DNA of 64,000 bases from Desarmillaria ectypa (lineage: Eukaryota; Basidiomycota; Agaricomycetes; Agaricales; Physalacriaceae): NCBI GenBank assembly GCA_030407005.1, contig JAUDYN010000001.1, positions 248,001-312,000 on the forward strand. Reading direction: 5' to 3'. A program made the position numbers and the translations under genes. Below, in pieces: positions 24,197-36,053 of the stretch; within the stretch, counting starts at the first letter, position 1, and each line of letters begins with the position of its first letter. Below the pieces are notes generated by a model. It worked only from the letters and a program-made list of their open reading frames with translations, was not told the origin of the DNA and did no database searches.

Positions 24197-26544
24197 ATGA
24201 CGACCACCCCTACTCAGCGAAAACCTTATGGCGGCCGTCACCGAAAGTTGGTGCTATCCTTTGATCTGGGAACGACATTCAGCGGCATCTCGTACAGGTA
24301 CTGCTCCAGGGAATTTTTATTATTCCCGCAACTAATGACGGCCTACTTGAAGTATACTTGATCTTGGAGTCGTTCCAGAGATAAACGGAGTAATAACGTA
24401 CGTTCCTGATACTGGCATTTGCTGTTTAGGCTGACAGTGGTCTCCCAAGACTCCCTTTTCAAGACGCTGGTAACCATGCCAAGATACCAACGACCATGTA
24501 TTATGATGCTTTCGGGAAACTTAGAGCTGTAGGCGCGGAGACGCAGGAGACGCTTGCGGAAGAAGCCGCCCAAGTAGAAGGGTGGACGAAATACTGCAGG
24601 CGAGTATAAGAAAGCCTGAAAAAATGCGATAATATTTTGACGCTTTCACCTTGCAGATTCAAATTGCATCTTCGGCCTCAAACAGCGTCGGCATACGTTC
24701 AACAACTTTCTCCTTTAAAAGAGATTGTGACACTCTTTGCCGACTTCTATGCATACTTATACGCTTGTACCAAGTCCTTCGTGCAGGAAACTCATCACAT
24801 CTCGTCCTCCGAATGGTCCAGTATGGAAAGCAGCATTCACTTTGTCCTCGCACACCCGAACGGTTGGGAGGGCGAACATCAAAATAAGATGAGAGATGCC
24901 ATGATAATTGCTGGACTTATCAGCAATGGTGAACAAGATCATTCGCGCATGTCTTTCGTCACCGAAGGCGAGGCCAGTCTTCACTTTTGTTTAAGCAAAG
25001 GTCTCTTACGTATTCCAGGGCTGGTATGTCCGAAAACAACCGGTGTTTCGAGGAAATTGCTATCCTCCATTGTGAGTTATTGAGTTGGAATTCCAGCAGT
25101 TCCTCATCTTTTGTGCAGGTCAATTATCAGGTTCCATGTTCGTTACTAGACAAGCACATATTTATCTTCGAGGTGATTCTTGGTGTGGCTACTATTGGGG
25201 GTGTCTAATCTTTGTGCGTCTAGATAAATTAAAAGGAACAGCATACACCGAAATGGCCGATATCATTGCTGATTGTTTCGACAAGACAACGAAGTTGCGA
25301 TTCAGGAATGCTAAGGAGCCGGCATACATCCAGTTTGGGACCATTCAAGACAATGATCCTGCTCTAGGTATCCGTGGAGGAAGACTTGCATTTCCCGGGT
25401 GTGATTGTAATTGGATTCAGCTTGTCATTCTTGTGATAATAGTATCATAGGAGCACTGTTGCTGGATTTTTCGAGCCGTCTTTAAATGATATTATTCAAA
25501 TCGTTGACTATCAGCGTTTGACGTCGTCCAAACACATATCTGTTCGTACTCCTCTATCTTTTAATACTATTAGGACCTGACTTTATACCCGCCAGGCCGT
25601 ATTCCTCGTCGGAGGATTCGCTGCTAGCAACTTTATCTATGCTAAATTACAGGCACACCCGCAATCCGTTGATATTCAACTTTCTCGTCACGATAGCCAC
25701 GTTTCTGTCCCTGTCGCTTGTTATCATCTACATAATTAGTTGATGCTTCTTCTCTAGCAATAAGGCTGTCGCTGATGGTGCCGTCTCCTTCTATATTGAC
25801 CGTGCGGTAGATGCCAGGATGTCGAAGCATGACTATGGAGGGAAAGAGTTCACTTCCTCCGAAAGATCGATGCCTGAGCATCGACGTCGTTCAGATAAGG
25901 CGTATATATCCGCCAACGGCGAGTTGTCTTTGGGAGATCAATTCGATTCTATCCTTCCGAAAGTAACGTCACGCTTTGGGTAACCAATATTTTCTATGCT
26001 AATAAAATCTGACAGGGTGTTCTAGTATATGAGGCAACGGAGTTCCGGCACACCTATCATATGTACTCAGAGGATCTGGAGGATCTGGCGTCCATATCGG
26101 ATGATTTAATTTGTTATCGAGGCTCGAAAAAGGATCCGCGCTGGATGAACACCGATGAAGGTTCGTCAGACGTCTATCCTTTGGCATATACGTTGGCATC
26201 AGGCTTATACGAATCCTACAGCTATGTACAAAATACTTTACACAATTACAGCCAATACTCAGCAGGCAGCGAAAACACTCAAACCTCAACGTGGACGAAA
26301 TGGAAGAACTTTCTACAAGCTTGACTACGATGTTGTCTTACTTTTCGGTTTAACGGAGCTGCAGGCATGTGTCCTGGAAGTACGGGGTATGTATCTTTAT
26401 CGTGACCTCTTGTTCCTGCATTTGTCTCAGCTATTACAGGGGAAAGAGAAAAGGCAAGATGATTTTCAATTTCACTCCGAGTTCATCCAATCTCACCACT
26501 GTGGCAGAAGTCCCGCTCGTATTATTTATGCCCAGCACCTCTGA
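24197..26544 (+). pseudogene. HSPA12-like Hsp70 copy H1, lacking the phosphate-2 loop
   Basis: The first exons are 24197-24297, 24353-24397, 24450-24599 and one from 24657. The order matches the intact copies: LSFDLGTTFSGISY (phosphate 1), IPTTMYYD, FADFYAYLY, FVTEGEASLHFC, AVFLVGGFAASNF (adenosine motif), NKAVADGAVSFY, DYDVVLLFGLTELQA and SPARIIY before the stop at 26542-26544. Just after FVTEGEASLHFC, at about 25017-25025, the roughly 85 coding bases for the VDAGGGTVD loop seen in H2 and H4 are missing and the frame shifts. The rest of the gene is undamaged. Intron 3 has a GC donor (AG|GCGAGT). By family knowledge the missing loop contacts ATP phosphates, so a product would not cycle. The gene is head-to-head with coiled-coil copy A. 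An assembly or sequencing error at the lesion is the alternative. Confidence 0.7.
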
Positions 26545-26977
26545 TTTAGTATGATGGTGGATACATGACGCGAAGAAAAATGGTAACATCTCGAGCTGAC
26601 GCTGTCATTGCAGAGACGGGGATGTCATAGTTACTGAGCATGTGGTATGGTTATATGAGCTGTAGACCTTTCCAGGAACATCAAGGGTTTGAGATCGAAT
26701 ACGCAGCTTCTGTCTGTGAATGGGCTCTTCCTTTATGAGGCCACCAACGATATTTTCCCCAAACGAACAGATAGAAACGGAGGCATATCTATATGGACCA
26801 CACCCATAAACCTTTAATTCATTTATACAACCTTTACATGTACATTAGGCGAATCGAGGACGAAGTAATTCCCTACCTCCGATGCCTTCGACGCTATTGC
26901 TCTTTCGCTTTGAGAAGGCCAGTCAGCAAAATGGACACTACTTAGTAGCATCTAATATCAAGACGTACGCAGATGTT
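26545..26977. other. Convergent intergenic space between H1 and H3
   Basis: 3' flanks of two convergent Hsp70-like copies. Nothing else seen. Confidence 0.5.
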
Positions 26978-29396
26978 TCACATGATGCGGCCATATACGA
27001 CTCGCGCTGGACCCCTAGATGATGCAGTATGAACTACCGGTACCGCGATTCATAGGCAGGAAATGATCGCTTACCTCTTCTCTACGCCCTATGAAAATGT
27101 GAGCCTCCTGGAAGCAGATGTTGGTGGTCTGGACTTACGTTCTCCTTCCAGCTTAATTGTGCCTTGAGTTCTGTTCTTCCGAACAAAAGAACGATATCAA
27201 AAGTAAGCGCGAAGTATGATCTTCCATCCGGGCTTCGGCGAAGCTTGAGGGACTTCGCCACTTCAGAAGTGTCGGTGACGATAGTGCAAAAAAGCGATTA
27301 TGCATCTGGTATAATGCTGAGATAGCAGCTGAAACCAACCCGTACTACACAAACCTGGTTCCTCATCTATTCAAAGGGGCTCTGCAAATCTGATACCGCG
27401 GTAACATTTTATATCTGTTCTTATGTAATGCACATCGGCCAAATGGATTGATTTTCGGGAGAACGGGGGACGGAATTTTGTCGTTTCCATGACTTGCGTG
27501 TCCTGTGTACCAGCGCTAAAAGACTAGAAAGAGTAGGAAGGGTGATAACTTACCTTGGGAAGTATGATGGTAAATTGGCCCAGAATAGAAAGCACTCCAG
27601 CTCCATCAACGAAAGTTGTGTCTCTACGAGCGTAATGTTCAGCGTCGGATGGGCTATAATTCGTGTATACCGGACTTCCATACTAATATCTGGACACACG
27701 AGCAGCCACGACGTGGTCCAGATAGAATGACAGAGCACCATCAGCAACAGCTTTGTTCCTGTTGAGACAGAAGATATCAACATCAACCAGAAGGGACCGG
27801 GGAGGGAATACTCACACATGACTATCTGGCCCGGAACATTGTATTCTGAGCGGTTCCAGATGTTTTTTCAGCTTGAAAAATAGCCAACCGCTTGCGGATC
27901 GTGAGCATATGAGACGGCGTTAGAGAACCTTTACCGGCTTATGGCTTTGGCTCGTTGGTTATCAATGACTCAAATAATAGACGCTATTTATGGCTCAAAG
28001 AAGCTGGCGACCTCGAATCTATTCAGCGTCAAGCGAAAGGTTAGTACACGGAAGCCCCGAGAATCAACGCGTACCCTGCCAACTTCAACTGTCCAGAGCG
28101 AATGTCCAGCTTTGGATCTCTGTCCTTCATGGTGCCTAATTCGATATACGAGGCCTCTTCAATGGCTCTAAATCGAAGCTTCGTAGTCGCATCAAAACAT
28201 TCTCCTATGAGCTCGACTCGTCGGCAAACCGAGATCCTGCGAACTTTTCTGCAGTAAAAATTATAAGTGCATGGTTACATAAATAATTGGCACGCATATA
28301 CCGGCCAAAAATAGCTTTGCGCGAGCGGTTACATAGACGGAACCGGTAAAGTTGCCTAAGTGGACAGATGAGACCGAAGAAGAAACAAAGCCAGTGGCAG
28401 ATAAAGAGAAACAGACAGGCAGGGGCTGAGATTTCTTCGAACTCAAAACTGTCAGTATTCGGTGACTGAATGCTTTAATCAGCGCTGATATCAACGGTTC
28501 CCCCGCCAGCATCGACAATCACGACACCTTCCTCATCCTACCAAGGATTTTAGGCTGTAGCGTCAAAAGTGGCTTACTTGTATATAGGATTCGAACCCCC
28601 TGGTTGATGCAGAAGTGAAGACTAGCCTCTCCTTCAGTGACGAAACGAACGCGCGAATGCCCGCCGTCGTCATCAGGAATTAATCCCGCATCAATAGCCG
28701 CCTCCCGCATCTTGCTTTGTTGGGATAGCTAAGAAAAAATTCGATACTGTCTTCTACTGATTTCCAAATCGAGGCGGCATTTTGATGTGTATCCAAGATG
28801 AAAGTCTTCGTACAGTCGAAGAGGTACGCATAGAAGTCAGCGAATGCGGCAACGACATCCATTCCATCCGGAAGAGAAAGAATTGCTTGGGTCATCTCAT
28901 TTGAAGCTGTGGAAGGAGGGCTGAGGCATAATTTGATCTGTTCATTTTGAAGGGAAGCGCTTAGAACTCTCTTAGATGGCGGTAGATGCACACTTACAGG
29001 GAAAATTTAAGCCAGCCATTGTCCTCCGCATCTTCAATCACATTTTGTTTTAGTGCTTCTGCACAAACGGCCTTGAGGTTTCCTTCCTGGTCGTAGTACA
29101 TGATGATAGGGATTTTGGCGGTCACCGCCGACATGCTCCTGTGACGGAAACCTGAAAGAAAAGTGCGCCATAGTATAAGAATAGTACAAGAATAGGTGAA
29201 GGAGATGAAGACCTTGTTGCGCCCTTGATTTCTGGTACTCGACCAGGGTCAAGAATACTACTCAGTAAGTCTCAACGAAGTCACAAAGAAAGATGGCCAT
29301 TTATCACCTGTATGACACCCCAGAGAATGTCGTGCCAAGATCCATGGCTATAACTAACTTCTTTTCTATGAAATTGTAAGGTTTTCTTCCAGGCAT
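26978..29396 (-). pseudogene. HSPA12-like Hsp70 copy H3, pseudogene
   Basis: From the ATG at 29396 the minus strand follows the Hsp70-like order: VIAMDLGTTFSGVSY, ILDPGRVPEIKGATR, FADFYAYLFDCTKTFI, FVTEGEASLHFCINQG, VVIVDAGGGTVDIS, ECFDATTKLRF, NKAVADGALSFYLDH, LTFDIVLLFGRTEL, and GPARVVYGRIM before the stop at 26978-26980. Lesions include a one-base insertion near 29105 after GGD and a deletion of the NGWEG segment with frame change near 28715. There is a frame break just after VDIS and there are several stops in the nucleotide-binding-domain tail and after FFEP. All family introns can still be placed. The gene is divergent from coiled-coil copy B. Confidence 0.8.
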
Positions 29397-29874
29397 CGCG
29401 AAAAATACGGAGAAGAACGCGTTTCAATGGTGGATGGAAGAAAGAAAGGGGCTCAGTCGTTCAGACCGGGGTAGATCGGCTACCGGCACGGATATCCGAA
29501 CACTCTTTGCTGCTCTCTCTCCAGCGTGTGCAGCTTCCATTCAACGTCTTGCAAGAGAAAAAAAAATCGCACTAAAGGACAACTAAATCCCAAGTTGTCA
29601 ACTCTATTTGTTTTTATTTTTAACCAGGATTCCGATATTTACTCTTTTTCTTTCAGCCGCGACTCTTTCCCAGGGCCAGAGGCACTCGAGTAACTTACTC
29701 GCGCCATCTCAGTCTGACTTCGATGATTTGGTTGAACTTTAACTCTAATACGCTCCGACGCATCGTCCCAGCATTTATACTATCCGACGACCCCAGCTCG
29801 CGTGACTCAGCTGCTGATGCTCAGGACGCCCAGCGCAGCAGTGGTCATCGCTTCATAACAATGTCGACCGTCAA

Positions 29875-31131
29875 TTGCGAATCGAGACCGGCGAGGAAAC
29901 CGCTATAGATAGGATAGAAACGGCCGTCAACGATGTGGATGAATCGCACGCGATGGATTCTCAGCCACTTCATGCGACGAACAGGGGCATACTGGAGGAA
30001 GATGAACAAAGAAGAAATGCCAACAGGGACAAGCTGAAGCTGGAGACACGAGCGAGAAAGAAGGGAGAGAGAGAAAGAGACGCAGCACTATGAGAATTGT
30101 CACGTTCTCAGGCCAACTTGAGCCATCAAACATCCGAAATATGTGCGCTTCATAACCTCATCAGAACCTTGAAGCATACCCAGCTAGAAGACGCGACGGA
30201 GATATAATAGCTGTGCATGCGGAATAAGGCCCTAGAACAAGAACTTCAAGGCGTTGGTACGAAGCTTCACGGGCGGGAACAACGCCAAGTAGAATAATTA
30301 CTACTCGCGATGCGGGCACAGGAGCTTCATGACACGGAAACATTCTTGACGAAAGCTGATCTGTTCTCTGGCGCGGAAGTGAAGGTGATGGTCCAGGGTT
30401 TTAATACCGAGGTCCTGCAATTGGCTGCCGATATGATAGACACGCTGCAATTCGAAGACAATGCCATGGCGGTCGATGGAGATCAGGCGCCAACGGAGCA
30501 ACGTCTTGCAATTGACAGTGGTATGATACAGCTGTTGCAGGCTCCAGGCGACCCTGATATGCATGCCATCGTTGTCCAGGTTCCGCTGCAGGGCGTAATT
30601 ACTCGACTCTGCAGACGATTCATTTCTGAGTGGTCCAGGCACTCTTCCACGGACAAATCTGATCCATTACTGAGATCTAATACAGATGCATACAACCCTG
30701 CCATAGAAGGTAGATGGAGATTAATGACCCGCGAGAAAAGCAAGTACAGCGTAGTATCAGAAACGGAAGAGAGCTTCTATTCTCGCGTCATTGAGGTGGA
30801 GTTGGATGTGTTGCTTGTTGCTGAGCGGCCGCCTGCAGACACCAAGGGTACTCTCATACAGACTTTCAGCAAACGCGTTTCTGCGATCGTGAAGGCGGCG
30901 ATGAAACTGGATCGGGCTATGGGTGAAAGCATCACGTCTCAAGATCTAGTAGTGTATGGCGCACACTTCGACGATACTTTTGACTCTGACACAATGGTTG
31001 ATGCATATGGGAACCAGAAGGAGGACGGTAAAGCCGTGGCATGTACATGTGAGCTTGGGCTTCAAGTCTCCGGCGGGAACAATATTTTGTTGAAGACTGG
31101 TGTCGTACTGTACTCTACATTTCTAGCATAA
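29875..31131 (+). pseudogene. Coiled-coil family copy B, pseudogene with four nonsense codons and no last intron
   Basis: One reading frame runs from about 29875 to the stop at 31129-31131. It contains a charged coiled-coil region followed by MRAQELHDTETFLTKADL, FNTEVLQLAADMIDTL, IEGRWRLMTRE, LDRAMGESITSQDL, CTCELGLQ and LLKTGVVLYSTFL. These match copies C, E and G in order and spacing. The frame is interrupted at 30091 (TGA), 30205 (TAA), 30208 (TAG) and 30295 (TAA). From the ATG at 30310 it is open for 273 codons, so a truncated product is possible. The intron found just before the GRW motif in all other copies is absent without a gap in the protein. It is divergent from H3. Confidence 0.7.
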
Positions 31132-31470
31132 TGACTCAGGATAGCTTGTTTCCAGATACAACACGTGTACCTTAGTTTCAACATATAGTTCCTTCTCGCG
31201 ATTCTAATACATTCAATTGTGCGTTTCTAAGCGCGCATGTGAAAGAGTGAAGTGCAGTTGATATTCTCTAGAACAAGAAAGGCTTTCATGGACCGCTTTG
31301 AGAGCCATGCCGGTCACAGAGGTAGTCTTCACAAGGATCGAACTAGTACAGTCACGTCCTTAAGTTTATATCCTCATCTCATTCACAAAATCCCAGGCGA
31401 AGAAGGACAGCACGCTAAGGCAACCTTCAAAGGCGTGTGTCATGCATGTCAGGTCCTGCATACACGTGGA

Positions 31471-33312
31471 ATGAACATCTTTGTCGCATACTACGAAGCG
31501 CTCTTGCCATACAGTCCCGCCTTCGTCATTCGACTTGCTATGTCCATGGCAGGAATTGTATCCTCATTTCGTCGTGGCGTCAATGGCATGGCCAAGACCA
31601 TCTGGGGTAGCTCGCCGGATGAGTCGAGGAAAGGCCATCCTCGTCCTCGTATGCGCCCACCTCAAGAGTCGATGCCCAGTAGCACCGCCCAAGCACAGGA
31701 GACCAAGGACCTTCACCATCAGCCGCCGGTGAAAACCGATGCAGAGACCAAAATCGAAAACCGAACTTCACCTTCGACGAATATCCGCCCGAGCGTTCAA
31801 CGTCGGACTCAGACAGCAGAAATGTCGGTTAAAGAATCTGTACGAACGGAGCCAAAGGCAGCCGAGGTGAGTCAAAATTCAGGCCTAAAGGGAAGATCGT
31901 AAATATTAATCTCATGATTATTCAGCGAAGTCTTTACTCAGATGCTGTAAAAAAGACGGCTACAGACAAGAAACTCGAGGAAAAGAATGCTCGTATAACC
32001 CGGGAGCAGAAACCGGCGGAATCAGAGAATTTTCCGAAGATGAACAGGGCGAGCGCTGAAAATAGTCAGCTAAGCAGTCGGGCCGTGGAAGCTGAGAAGA
32101 AATATGCACTCGCTGAAAAAGAGCTTGTGAAAGCCAACGAGAAGAATGAGACGGAGCGGAAGAAGGTTGTGGAGCTACAACAAGAAATAACGCGGCTTCA
32201 GCAGGAGAGTGCCGAGAGGATGAAGAGTTTAGAGACGCAGCTACAATCGGTGATAAAGCAAAGCGATATACGGAAACTAGAAGTCGAGCGGGTTAACAAA
32301 GAGCTAGAGAAAGTGCGTGAGTTGCGAAAGGAAGAGCACGCTTTATTGGATCTTCGTATGCGGGAGCTGCAGGATGCTCGGGCGTATCTGACCACGGAAG
32401 ACGCGATGTCGGGAGAGGAAATCAAAGGGATGACGGAGGCGCTCAATACCGAAATTTACCAAGTCGCAGCCTTTATGGCGGATACACTAGATTTTGATTG
32501 GACGCTTTTGGGGGATGAACAGACTCAGGCGGCAGCGGCGCGTTGTGTCGGGGAGCACCTGGTAAGAGCGTTATCCGGCGGGGCACCAAGGGATGATTCG
32601 GAGGAGGAAACAAGACATCTAGCAACACTGGCTGCAATCCAAGCCTCCCTCGTACAATCTTGCTCCACCGTGATCAATGCCTGGGCATTGTCTCAAGAAG
32701 TCAGCGGCCATTTCGCCCATCTTTATATGAATATTCGAAGGACGTGTAAGAGTTTGTCCCTTCACCCTCGATTGGAGATTAATGGCTTTCTTTTTAGGCA
32801 CGCCAGCAGTTGCTGGCCGCTGGAGAGCCATGACACGAGCCGGGTGCAAATACCTCGGATCCGATATGGAGGTGGAGGAACAGCTGACCGGAGTCCTCTT
32901 GAGAAACCTGATTCCTGTCTTGGTCGTCGCCGGGTGGAAGCTGTCCTCAGTCGTGCAGATAGAAAATGCAATAGGTATCTTGGGCCAGGAATTCGGAACA
33001 AGAATGATACAGGTGGCGAAGAAGCTAGTGCGTTTGGATAGGGCCATGGGAGAAGGAGTTATCTCCAAGGACGCCGCGCTAGGATGGGTTCCTGGGGGAG
33101 CACCTTTCGATCTTAATGTCATGGAAAATGCCTTTGGTAAAAGCACAGGCATTTCTGCGGAAGATTTTGTCTTGTCGACGTGCGACCTTGGACTGGTATT
33201 GTCGCAGGTTATCAGGAATCAAGAGGGGGCAGGGTCTAGTATAGAGGTGGAGAGTCAAATTTTGCTGAAACCCAAGGTCGTGCTTTACAGTGCACTTTTC
33301 GAGCACAAATGA
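31471..33312 (+). CDS. Coiled-coil family copy C, 576 aa
   Basis: Exons 31471-31866, 31926-32745 and 32798-33312 give 577 codons including the stop. The N-terminus (MNIFVAYYEALLPYSPAFVI) carries a hydrophobic/amphipathic stretch of about 45 residues and may associate with a membrane. A Ser/Pro/Thr-rich linker follows, then a long coiled coil (about residues 150-300, rich in Glu/Lys with heptad leucines). The conserved C-terminal half has MRELQDARAYL, LNTEIYQVAAFMADTL, VAGRWRAMTRAG, LIPVLVVAGW, LDRAMGEGVISKD, STCDLGL and LLKPKVVLYSALF. An upstream in-frame ATG at 31288 would add 61 residues. I do not recognise the family; it is shared by seven loci in this window. It is a solo copy with no facing Hsp70 gene. 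Confidence 0.75.
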
Positions 33313-34318
33313 ACCTTGCGCCTCGTCGCCAGATTATTTTAATAAGTATCAGGTTCCTACCTAGCATCGTAAAGTCATTGGTTAGTATGTATCTATTTCA
33401 ATTACGCATCTTTCTTAAAATGATCCATGTACTTATGTGTCTTGCATGAAATTCCTCTGAGAGTGGCACAGATTTGGAAGAGGTCAAGATGTTGGTGTTG
33501 GTACCGGCACAAGGTCCCAGTAAGGAACGGCCAGGAAGGGTACCAAAAAAAAAACTGGGCCTCGGCCCTCGAACGAGGTGAAACTTCGGCTATTACCGCC
33601 ACTTTCCAAACGTGGCATAATGCTCCGGATCCCGCCCTTCGTCGCTCTATCTCTTACCATCACCATCAATCGCCGTTGTATACGATGATCTACATTGTCA
33701 CCTTTCTTCGCATCCTTGAAGTTTCAAGGCGATGGTTTATTTTGGCTGTATCTTTGGCAATGGGCCTGTATAGCCAATAGATCATAGCCATGTTTTTTGA
33801 ACGCACCACGACTAGAGTGAGTAGATATGCCTGTTCATTTTTTATCCCGCTGAACGCGGAAATTGTTTAGCAATTGGGTCTCGTCGATAGAAGAGCTTCT
33901 TGAAGCTAACGGTGACTTCCACGAAGCTCGTACCTGAATATATTCCGCTATCTGTGCCTCCGAATGTCCATTTCAAACTTGGCATCTTCGTCGGTACAGA
34001 TCCGTTTTCCCAGCTGAACAATTATCCATGCGCTAGTCATTATATGCTTCCATTCCAATGAGGTATCGTGTGACGATGTTGTGCTGTTCTGTGCGTCATC
34101 GTGAGAGCAAGAGGATGGGCAGCCCGTTGGAGGTTTCCTGAGCATGATTTTGGAAGATGGTGTGGCATCGATGGAAGGTGAATACAAAGGGTAGCTGGTG
34201 CGTTCTCTATGCTATTCATCTTCGCTTAAATCTCATCGTCCATCGTGCGCAGGCGCATAAGGGTTACAACAATGTATTACCAACACTCAAGTTGTACATA
34301 ATGATGTTCATGACTAGC
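33313..34318. other. Convergent intergenic space between copies C and D
   Basis: 3' flanks of genes on opposite strands. A 117-codon frame at 33427-33780 (+) has no domain, and its opposite strand is also partly open, so it is not supported. Confidence 0.45.
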
Positions 34319-35697
34319 TCAATGGACTTCTTCCGCCAGGATCGTATCCGCCAAGCCTGATCTCAGTATGATTTTCGGCTTCACTAATACTCTTTTCTCC
34401 CACTTCTCTCCCTTCTTCTCCATTCTCATCAACCCAAGATCCGTCGTGCAAAGAACGTTCTCCGTACTATCCTTTGATGCACTCCCAAAAGTATCCTCCA
34501 TCACATTTGCATCGAACGGCGTTTCGGGCACGAGATACAACGGCATCATTTCACATGAAGTGATCCCTTGGCCGATGACCCGGTTCAGCTGCATCGCATG
34601 CTCAACCACGGCAGATGCGTGTTCTGCGAACTGGGTGGCCATGGTCTCGCTGACTTCAGACGTCGCGGATTCCAAACCAGCAATGATAAGGATGTTGACC
34701 AAGGTCTCCATCACTACGCTTAGCAGTTGCCGTTGACTATCGGGGGCCTCCCTGAAGGCTTGAAGCGCGTATCTACGCGTCAGAGCGCGCCAGCGTCCCG
34801 CAATAGCTTGATCTTCTGTAGAACAAACCATTTCTCATTAGAGGCGGTCATCAGAAGTAGTCGACACGGCGTACCTGATTCTTGGATGATCGCATACAAA
34901 CTACTCAGCATTTGCTCCTCCTCTCTCCCTTCGAAGTACCACGACGTGACAATCCAATCCACATACGCGCACATCGCGGCTTGAAACGCGGCTTGTATGA
35001 GGATCTGGTCGTCATGGTGCAGCGTCGACTTCAGAAGCTCTGTCATGCGCGGTCCTAGTATCTCGATGACATGGTCGTATGCAACCACAGCCTCGCTCGA
35101 CTCTTCGACTTTCTTCTCGCCAAACTTGAACGCTTCGGCCACTGTAGCAGCCGTCTGGAAAATCTCGGCGTTCAAGGCGTCGATCATGCTGATGACATCA
35201 GCTCCAGAGGATTGGTCCGCCCTGTCGAGGTATACCTGTGCTGCCCTCAACTCTTCCGTCCGTGTTCTCAATAGCAATCTCGTCTGTTCGTGTGCCAACG
35301 ACACTTTTCCCACCTCGTCCCTAGCCAGTTTCGCCGCCGCCGTCTGCGCTTTCAACTGTTGATCCAAAATGTGATTCTGATTCCGCGCCTGCTGAAGTTC
35401 ATGCTCGGTATCAGTCAACCGCTGCTTGAGCACGTCTGAACTTCGCGTGAGGCTAGAAACGAAGGATTTGGTATTCTTGATCTCTGCATTCACATCTGAC
35501 AAAGATTTCTGTAAGGTGCGAATGGTAGCGTCTTTCTTTTCTCCTTCGGTCGTAAGGATGTGGTTCGATCGTTCGAGCTGGGCTTTAGTTCGTCGGCATC
35601 GCGTGATGACAGTGAAGCAGGATGCGGAAATGGCGACAATACCGAGTCCGCAGAGCACAGCAGATGTCGTGGAGCGAGGGTCATGAGAGGTCATCAT
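34319..35697 (-). CDS. Coiled-coil family copy D, membrane-anchored, 439 aa
   Basis: Exons 34875-35697 and 34319-34815 join in phase 1 across a 59-nt intron and total 440 codons. Residues 10-32 (SAVLCGLGIVAISASCF...) form a hydrophobic segment followed by basic RCRRTK, consistent with one membrane anchor and a cytosolic tail. Residues 35-165 are a coiled coil. The conserved part has TEELRAAQVYLDRADQSSG, LNAEIFQTAATVAEAF, AIAGRWRALT, LVNILIIAGL, LNRVIGQGITSCEM, CTTDLGL and LVKPKIILRSGL. It most resembles copy F. Its start is 356 bp from that of the intact Hsp70-like gene H2, on the opposite strand, and an ACGTCA array lies between them. Confidence 0.8.
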
Positions 35698-35931
35698 AAG
35701 TTAGGGTGGTTGGACGAGGAGAAGAAAAATTAGCATTAGCTTGCCATGAGGCAGGAACGTGTTGGGCTGCCGCACCCTTCTCCGGTAGGATTTCATGACT
35801 CAGAGTTCAATGAACGTGTTCACCTACCCGCTTCACTGTCGAACTTCATGTTCAACACTGGATATTAGGTTCTGGTGTTTTCGATTCATGTGTCGAGCAG
35901 TGATGCAGTGATATCCGAAAATATCTGTCAC

Positions 35932-35965
35932 CCACGTCACCACGTCACCACGTCACCACGTCAAC
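35932..35965. promoter_or_regulatory. Tandem array of four ACGTCA (CRE-like) sites between copy D and H2
   Basis: A 9-bp unit CCACGTCAC is repeated almost perfectly four times in the 356-bp divergent promoter. ACGTCA/TGACGT is the core recognised by bZIP factors of the CREB/ATF type. It lies 89 bp from the H2 start and 235 bp from the copy D start, so it could act on both genes. Confidence 0.55.
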
Positions 35966-36053
35966 CACCTCTCCCTTTGTTTCGTGAAAGAAGAATGGCG
36001 ATCATTCAGAGCCTACAAAACCGACGACCTTTTGGTCCTCACTCCCTTCCCAG

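Noticed and set aside
33427..33780. 117-codon frame between coiled-coil copies C and D
   Set aside because: Lies in a convergent 3' intergenic region with no homology to either family and no recognisable features.
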